Assembly (NCBI GenBank): GCA_025964685.1
Contig: JAOPYG010000238.1
Coordinates: 1 to 32,443 of the forward strand
Source of the DNA: Actinoallomurus sp.
Lineage (GTDB): Bacteria; Actinomycetota; Actinomycetes; Streptosporangiales; Streptosporangiaceae
Length of the DNA stretch: 32,443 bases
Reading direction: 5' to 3'
This document shows, piece by piece, positions 29,380-32,443 of the stretch (the stretch's first letter is position 1; each line of letters starts with the position of its first letter). Made by a program: the position numbers and the translations under genes. The notes beneath the pieces are model-generated. The model had not been told where the DNA came from and did no database searches. It saw nothing but the letters and a program-made list of their open reading frames with translations.

Positions 29380-29436
29380 TCAATTCAACCACATTGACCT
29401 TTAATGCAGCTGAATCATAGGCTCACGGCGCGGAGG
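29380..29436 (+). promoter_or_regulatory. Promoter and candidate operator of the dehydrogenase operon
   Basis: TTGACC (29394-29399), 18 bp and TAGGCT (29418-29423) form a promoter with a start near 29430; GGAGG at 29432-29436 is then the ribosome-binding site. The dyad TCAAT-N8-ATTGA (29380-29397) overlaps the -35 element and sits next to the divergent tetR start. Repressor binding there would block the operon. Confidence 0.5.
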
Positions 29437-29446
29437 TTCTCCCTGG

Positions 29447-30493
29447 ATGCAGCATGACCACATCGACCCGGCACTTGTCGACTTCGGCGTTCTCGCGGAC
29501 TGGATGGACGGCCAGTCGCTGCCCGGCGGCGCCTTCGAACGGGTCGAGCGCCTCGGTGGCGGCACGCAGAACGTCCTGGTCCGGTTCTGGCGCGGCGACC
29601 GGGAGTACGTACTCCGGCGCCCGCCCGCGCACCTGCGCCCCAAGAGCAACGACGCGTTGCGGCGGGAGGCGCGGGTGCTGGCCGCGCTGGACGGCACCGG
29701 TGTGCGCGCGCCGCGCCTGATCGCCGCCTGCGCCGACGAGACGGTCATGGGCGGCGCCGTTTTCTACCTCATGGAGTCGGTGCGCGGCTTCAACCCCACG
29801 ACGACGCTGCCCCGGCTCCACGCCGACGACCCGGCCGTACGACACCGGATGGGTCTCGACGCGGCCGCCGCCCTCGCCGAGCTCGGCGCGGTCGACCACG
29901 TGGCCGTGGGCCTGGGCGACCTCGGACGGCCGGACGGGTTCCTCGAACGCCAGGTCGGCCGATGGCTGTCGGAGCTGGACTCCTACGGCAAGCTGGACGG
30001 CTATCCGGGACCTGACATCCCGGGCCTCATGGACGTCGCGTCCTGGCTGGAGGCCGGCCGGCCGCGCGACTGGCGGCCGGGCATCATGCACGGCGACTAC
30101 CACCTGGCCAACCTTCTGTACGCCGTCGACGGCCCGGAGGTCGCCGCGATCGTCGACTGGGAAATGTGCACCATCGGCGATCCGCTGCTCGACCTCGGCT
30201 GGCTGATCGCGACCTGGCCGGGCCCCGACACCGCGAAGCTGTCCGGGGCCATCGGCGCGGCGGGCGGCCTGCCCGAACCCGCCGAGCTGGCCCAGGTCTA
30301 CGCCGCCCGGTCGGACCGCGACCTGTCGGCCCTCACCTGGTACGCCGTGCTGGCCTGCTTCAAGCTCGGCATCGTGCTGGAGGGCACGCACGCCCGCGCG
30401 TTCGCCGGCAAGGCACCCCAGGACGTCGGCGACCTGCTGCACGCGACGACGCTCGGGCTGTTCGCCCGTGCCCGCACCTTCATGGAGGCGTGA
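29447..30493 (+). CDS. Phosphotransferase-fold protein, ACAD10/11 kinase-domain-like
   Basis: A 348-residue aminoglycoside-phosphotransferase-fold protein. N-lobe: RLGGGTQNVLVRFWRG (residues 35-50) and the ATP-site Lys/Arg region YVLRRPP. C-lobe: catalytic loop IMHGDYHLANLL (213-224; Asp217 and Asn222) and the metal-binding IVDWEMCTIGDPLLDLGW (235-252; Asp237). This is the kinase domain fused to acyl-CoA dehydrogenase in animal ACAD10/11; bacteria keep it as a separate gene beside the dehydrogenase, as here. In ACAD10/11 the kinase phosphorylates 4-hydroxyacyl-CoA so that the dehydrogenase domain can eliminate phosphate. The ATG at 29447 has GGAGG 10 nt upstream. Its TGA overlaps the next ATG in TGATG. 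Confidence 0.9.
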   Translation: MQHDHIDPALVDFGVLADWMDGQSLPGGAFERVERLGGGTQNVLVRFWRGDREYVLRRPPAHLRPKSNDALRREARVLAALDGTGVRAPRLIAACADETVMGGAVFYLMESVRGFNPTTTLPRLHADDPAVRHRMGLDAAAALAELGAVDHVAVGLGDLGRPDGFLERQVGRWLSELDSYGKLDGYPGPDIPGLMDVASWLEAGRPRDWRPGIMHGDYHLANLLYAVDGPEVAAIVDWEMCTIGDPLLDLGWLIATWPGPDTAKLSGAIGAAGGLPEPAELAQVYAARSDRDLSALTWYAVLACFKLGIVLEGTHARAFAGKAPQDVGDLLHATTLGLFARARTFMEA

Positions 30494-31761
30494 TGTGGGA
30501 CTTTTCCACCGAGCCGGAATTCCAGGCCAAGCTCGACTGGATGGACACGTTCATCCGTGACGAGGTCGAACCCCTGGACCTGGTCTTCGGCGGCAAGGCG
30601 TACGAACCGCTCGACGACGAGCTGCGGACGATCGTCGAGCCGCTGAAGGCCCAGGTGCGCGAGCAGGGCCTGTGGGCCTGCCACCTCGGCCCCGGGCTGG
30701 GCGGCCAGGGGTACGGCCAGCTCAAGCTCGCCCTGATGAACGAACTGATCGGCCGCTCGCCGTGGGCGTCAGTGATCTTCGGCTGCCAGGCGCCCGACAC
30801 CGGCAACGCCGAGATCATCGCGATGTACGGCACGGAGGAGCAGAAGTCCCGCTACCTCAAGCCGCTGCTGGACGGCGAGTGCTTCTCCGGCTTCTCGATG
30901 ACCGAACCGCACGCCGGTTCGGACCCCCGCCTGTTCCGTACGCGCGCGGTCCGTGACGGCGACGGCTGGGTGATCACCGGGGAGAAGTACTTCACCTCCA
31001 ACGCGGCCAACGCGGCGTTCCTCATCGTGATGGCGGTGACCGACCCGGACGCGCACCCGTACCAGCGGATGTCGATGTTCCTCGTCCCGACCGACACGCC
31101 GGGCGTGGAGATCGTGCGGAACATCTCCACGATGGGCCACCGCGGTGACGGCGGCCACGCCCACATCCGGTACAACGACGCGGCGGTCGGGCCGGAGGCA
31201 CTGCTCGGCGAGGTGGGCGGGGCGTTCGCCATCTCCCAGGCCCGCCTGGGCGGCGGCCGGATCCACCACGCGATGCGCACGGTCGCGGCGGTGAAGAAGG
31301 CCTTCGACATGATGTGCGAGCGCGCGTTGTCGCGGGAGACCCACGACGGGAACCTCGCCGGCAAGCAGCTCGTGCAGGCGGCGATCGCCGACTCCTACAT
31401 CGAGATCCAGCAGTTCCGGCTGCTGATCCTGCACACGGCCTGGCTGATCGACCAGTCCTCCACCCGTGAGGCCCGCACCCAGATCGCGGCCTGCAAGGTC
31501 GCCGCCGCGCGCGTCTTCCACGACGTGGTGTACCGGGCGATGCACCTCCACGGCGCGCTCGGCGTCTCCAGCGACACTCCCCTGGCCCGGCTCTGGCAGG
31601 CCGCCCCGTTGATGGGCATCATGGACGGCCCGACGGAGGTCCACCAGTCCTCCATCGCCCGCCGCGTGCTGCGCGGATACGAGCCCGCCCCGGGGCCATG
31701 GCCGACCGAGTACCTGCCGGACAAGATCGCCGCCGCCCGCGAGAAATATGGAGTTGAGTGA
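30493..31761 (+). CDS. Acyl-CoA dehydrogenase, ACAD10/11-like
   Basis: A 422-residue FAD enzyme of the acyl-CoA dehydrogenase family. Motifs: FSGFSMTEPHAGSDP (flavin-binding loop), ITGEKYFTSNAANAAFLIVM, GGRIHHAMRTVAAVKKAFDM, and the C-terminal LHGALGVSSDTPLARLWQAA followed by GIMDGPTEVHQ. In medium-chain enzymes a Glu sits where this protein has the Asp of MDGPTE, as in the ACAD10/11 group. It should take part in oxidation or dehydration of (4-hydroxy)acyl-CoAs together with the preceding kinase. The ATG at 30493 overlaps the kinase stop and has GGAGG 5 nt upstream. Its stop again overlaps the next start in TGATG, so three proteins are made from one coupled message. Confidence 0.94.
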   Translation: MWDFSTEPEFQAKLDWMDTFIRDEVEPLDLVFGGKAYEPLDDELRTIVEPLKAQVREQGLWACHLGPGLGGQGYGQLKLALMNELIGRSPWASVIFGCQAPDTGNAEIIAMYGTEEQKSRYLKPLLDGECFSGFSMTEPHAGSDPRLFRTRAVRDGDGWVITGEKYFTSNAANAAFLIVMAVTDPDAHPYQRMSMFLVPTDTPGVEIVRNISTMGHRGDGGHAHIRYNDAAVGPEALLGEVGGAFAISQARLGGGRIHHAMRTVAAVKKAFDMMCERALSRETHDGNLAGKQLVQAAIADSYIEIQQFRLLILHTAWLIDQSSTREARTQIAACKVAAARVFHDVVYRAMHLHGALGVSSDTPLARLWQAAPLMGIMDGPTEVHQSSIARRVLRGYEPAPGPWPTEYLPDKIAAAREKYGVE

Positions 31762-32443
31762 TGCAGAGTCTGGAAGAGGTTCGCGCGGTGGTGACCGCGC
31801 CGGGACAGCTGTTCGAGATGGAAGAGGCCGAGATCCACGGCGTACGCACGCGCGTCTGGAAGAACGCCCTGCCGTCGCTGCGCTCCCTCCTGGAGGTCAC
31901 CCGGCTGCACGGCGACGCGACGTTCCTGGTCTATGAGGACGACCGGCTGACGTTCGAGGAGCACTTCCGGCACGCCGCGACGTTCGCGCGGCGCCTCGCC
32001 GAACGCTACGGCGTCCGCAAGGGCGACCGGGTCGCGATCGTGATGCGCAACTTCCCCGAATGGTCGGTCGCCTTCTTCGGCGCCGCCGCGCTCGGCGCCG
32101 TGGTCGTCCCCCTCAACGCCTGGTGGACCTCGCCGGAGCTGGAATACGGCCTGCGCGACAGCGGCGCGAAGATCCTCATCGCCGACGAGGAACGGATCGA
32201 ACGGCTCGCCGGCGCGCTGCCCGGCCTCGGCATCCCCGCCATCGCCGTACGGAGCACCGGCGCGCTACCGGGTGGCGTGGAGACGTACGAGTCGGTCCTC
32301 GGCGAGATCGGCGACGAACTCCCCGACGCCGACATCGACCCGGAGGACGACGCGACGATCTTCTACACGTCGGGCACCACCGGCCGGCCCAAGGGCGCGC
32401 TCGGCACCCAGCGCAACATCACGACGAACCCGATCAGCCTGGC
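31761..32443 (+). CDS. Acyl-CoA ligase (AMP-forming), cut by the window edge
   Basis: The first 227 residues of a third ANL-superfamily ligase; the rest lies beyond 32443. Visible are the N-terminal subdomain (GVRKGDRVAIVMRNFPEWSV, then GAVVVPLNAWWTSPELEYGL) and the ATP-binding P-loop ATIFYTSGTTGRPKGALGT at about residues 205-223. It should activate a carboxylic acid as CoA thioester to feed the dehydrogenase encoded just before it. The ATG at 31761 shares its A with the TGA of the dehydrogenase gene, and GGAG lies about 7 nt upstream. Sequence around the P-loop differs enough from the two ligases at 21.6-24.9 kb to suggest a different substrate. Confidence 0.93.
   Translation, partial: MQSLEEVRAVVTAPGQLFEMEEAEIHGVRTRVWKNALPSLRSLLEVTRLHGDATFLVYEDDRLTFEEHFRHAATFARRLAERYGVRKGDRVAIVMRNFPEWSVAFFGAAALGAVVVPLNAWWTSPELEYGLRDSGAKILIADEERIERLAGALPGLGIPAIAVRSTGALPGGVETYESVLGEIGDELPDADIDPEDDATIFYTSGTTGRPKGALGTQRNITTNPISL

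Overview
The window is chromosomal DNA from a high-GC Gram-positive bacterium, most likely a filamentous actinomycete (Streptosporangiales-like; this placement is inference from family content only). Supporting this are the very high GC at third codon positions, frequent GTG starts, near-leaderless promoters, an isolated AfsR-type NB-ARC protein, an AAA ATPase of the actinobacterial DUF5925 type, a remnant of a DUF574-type methyltransferase and a dense set of TetR regulators. There are no tRNA or rRNA genes, no CRISPR array and no recognisable transposase.

Layout. 1-2.6 kb: the start of an ArsR regulator, a 128-bp imperfect palindrome fused to the 3' end of a broken methyltransferase gene, a YciI-like gene, and an EthR-like TetR gene divergent from a CurA-like oxidoreductase. 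2.6-7.7 kb: a secreted GH27 alpha-galactosidase with a ricin-type lectin domain, a convergent ArsR/DUF5937-like regulator, a small secreted protein and a phytoene-desaturase-like flavoprotein. 7.7-11.4 kb: a 14-TM drug exporter and its divergent TetR repressor sharing two identical-arm operators, a second (Bcr/CflA) exporter and a LuxR-type helix-turn-helix remnant. 11.4-15.7 kb: a DUF485/ActP-type solute symporter pair divergent from anmK, followed by a Gfo/Idh/MocA oxidoreductase. 15.7-21.5 kb: four co-directional minus-strand genes (AAA ATPase, NB-ARC protein, secreted lamin-tail protein, HrpB helicase) separated by strong inverted repeats. 21.5-27.2 kb: two acyl-CoA ligases, a TetR regulator and an MFS transporter, with a broken alpha/beta-hydrolase between the ligases. 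27.2-28.7 kb: an ADP-ribosylglycohydrolase and two possible small genes. 28.7-32.4 kb: a TetR regulator divergent from a tightly overlapping operon of ACAD10/11-like kinase, acyl-CoA dehydrogenase and acyl-CoA ligase (cut by the window edge).

How the genes work together. Most of the right half is acyl-CoA activation and oxidation under local TetR control: three CoA ligases, one acyl-CoA dehydrogenase, one kinase-like partner and a candidate uptake transporter. The left half has three regulator/target pairs whose operators can be read from dyads in the divergent gaps. Three separate loci (431-571, 11187-11378, 23149-23328) hold only the 3' end of a gene, so the window has a history of deletion. 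The least explained items are the palindrome at 303-430, the 11-bp-phased triple repeat at 20344-20371, and the proteasome-docking-like C-terminus of the AAA ATPase.
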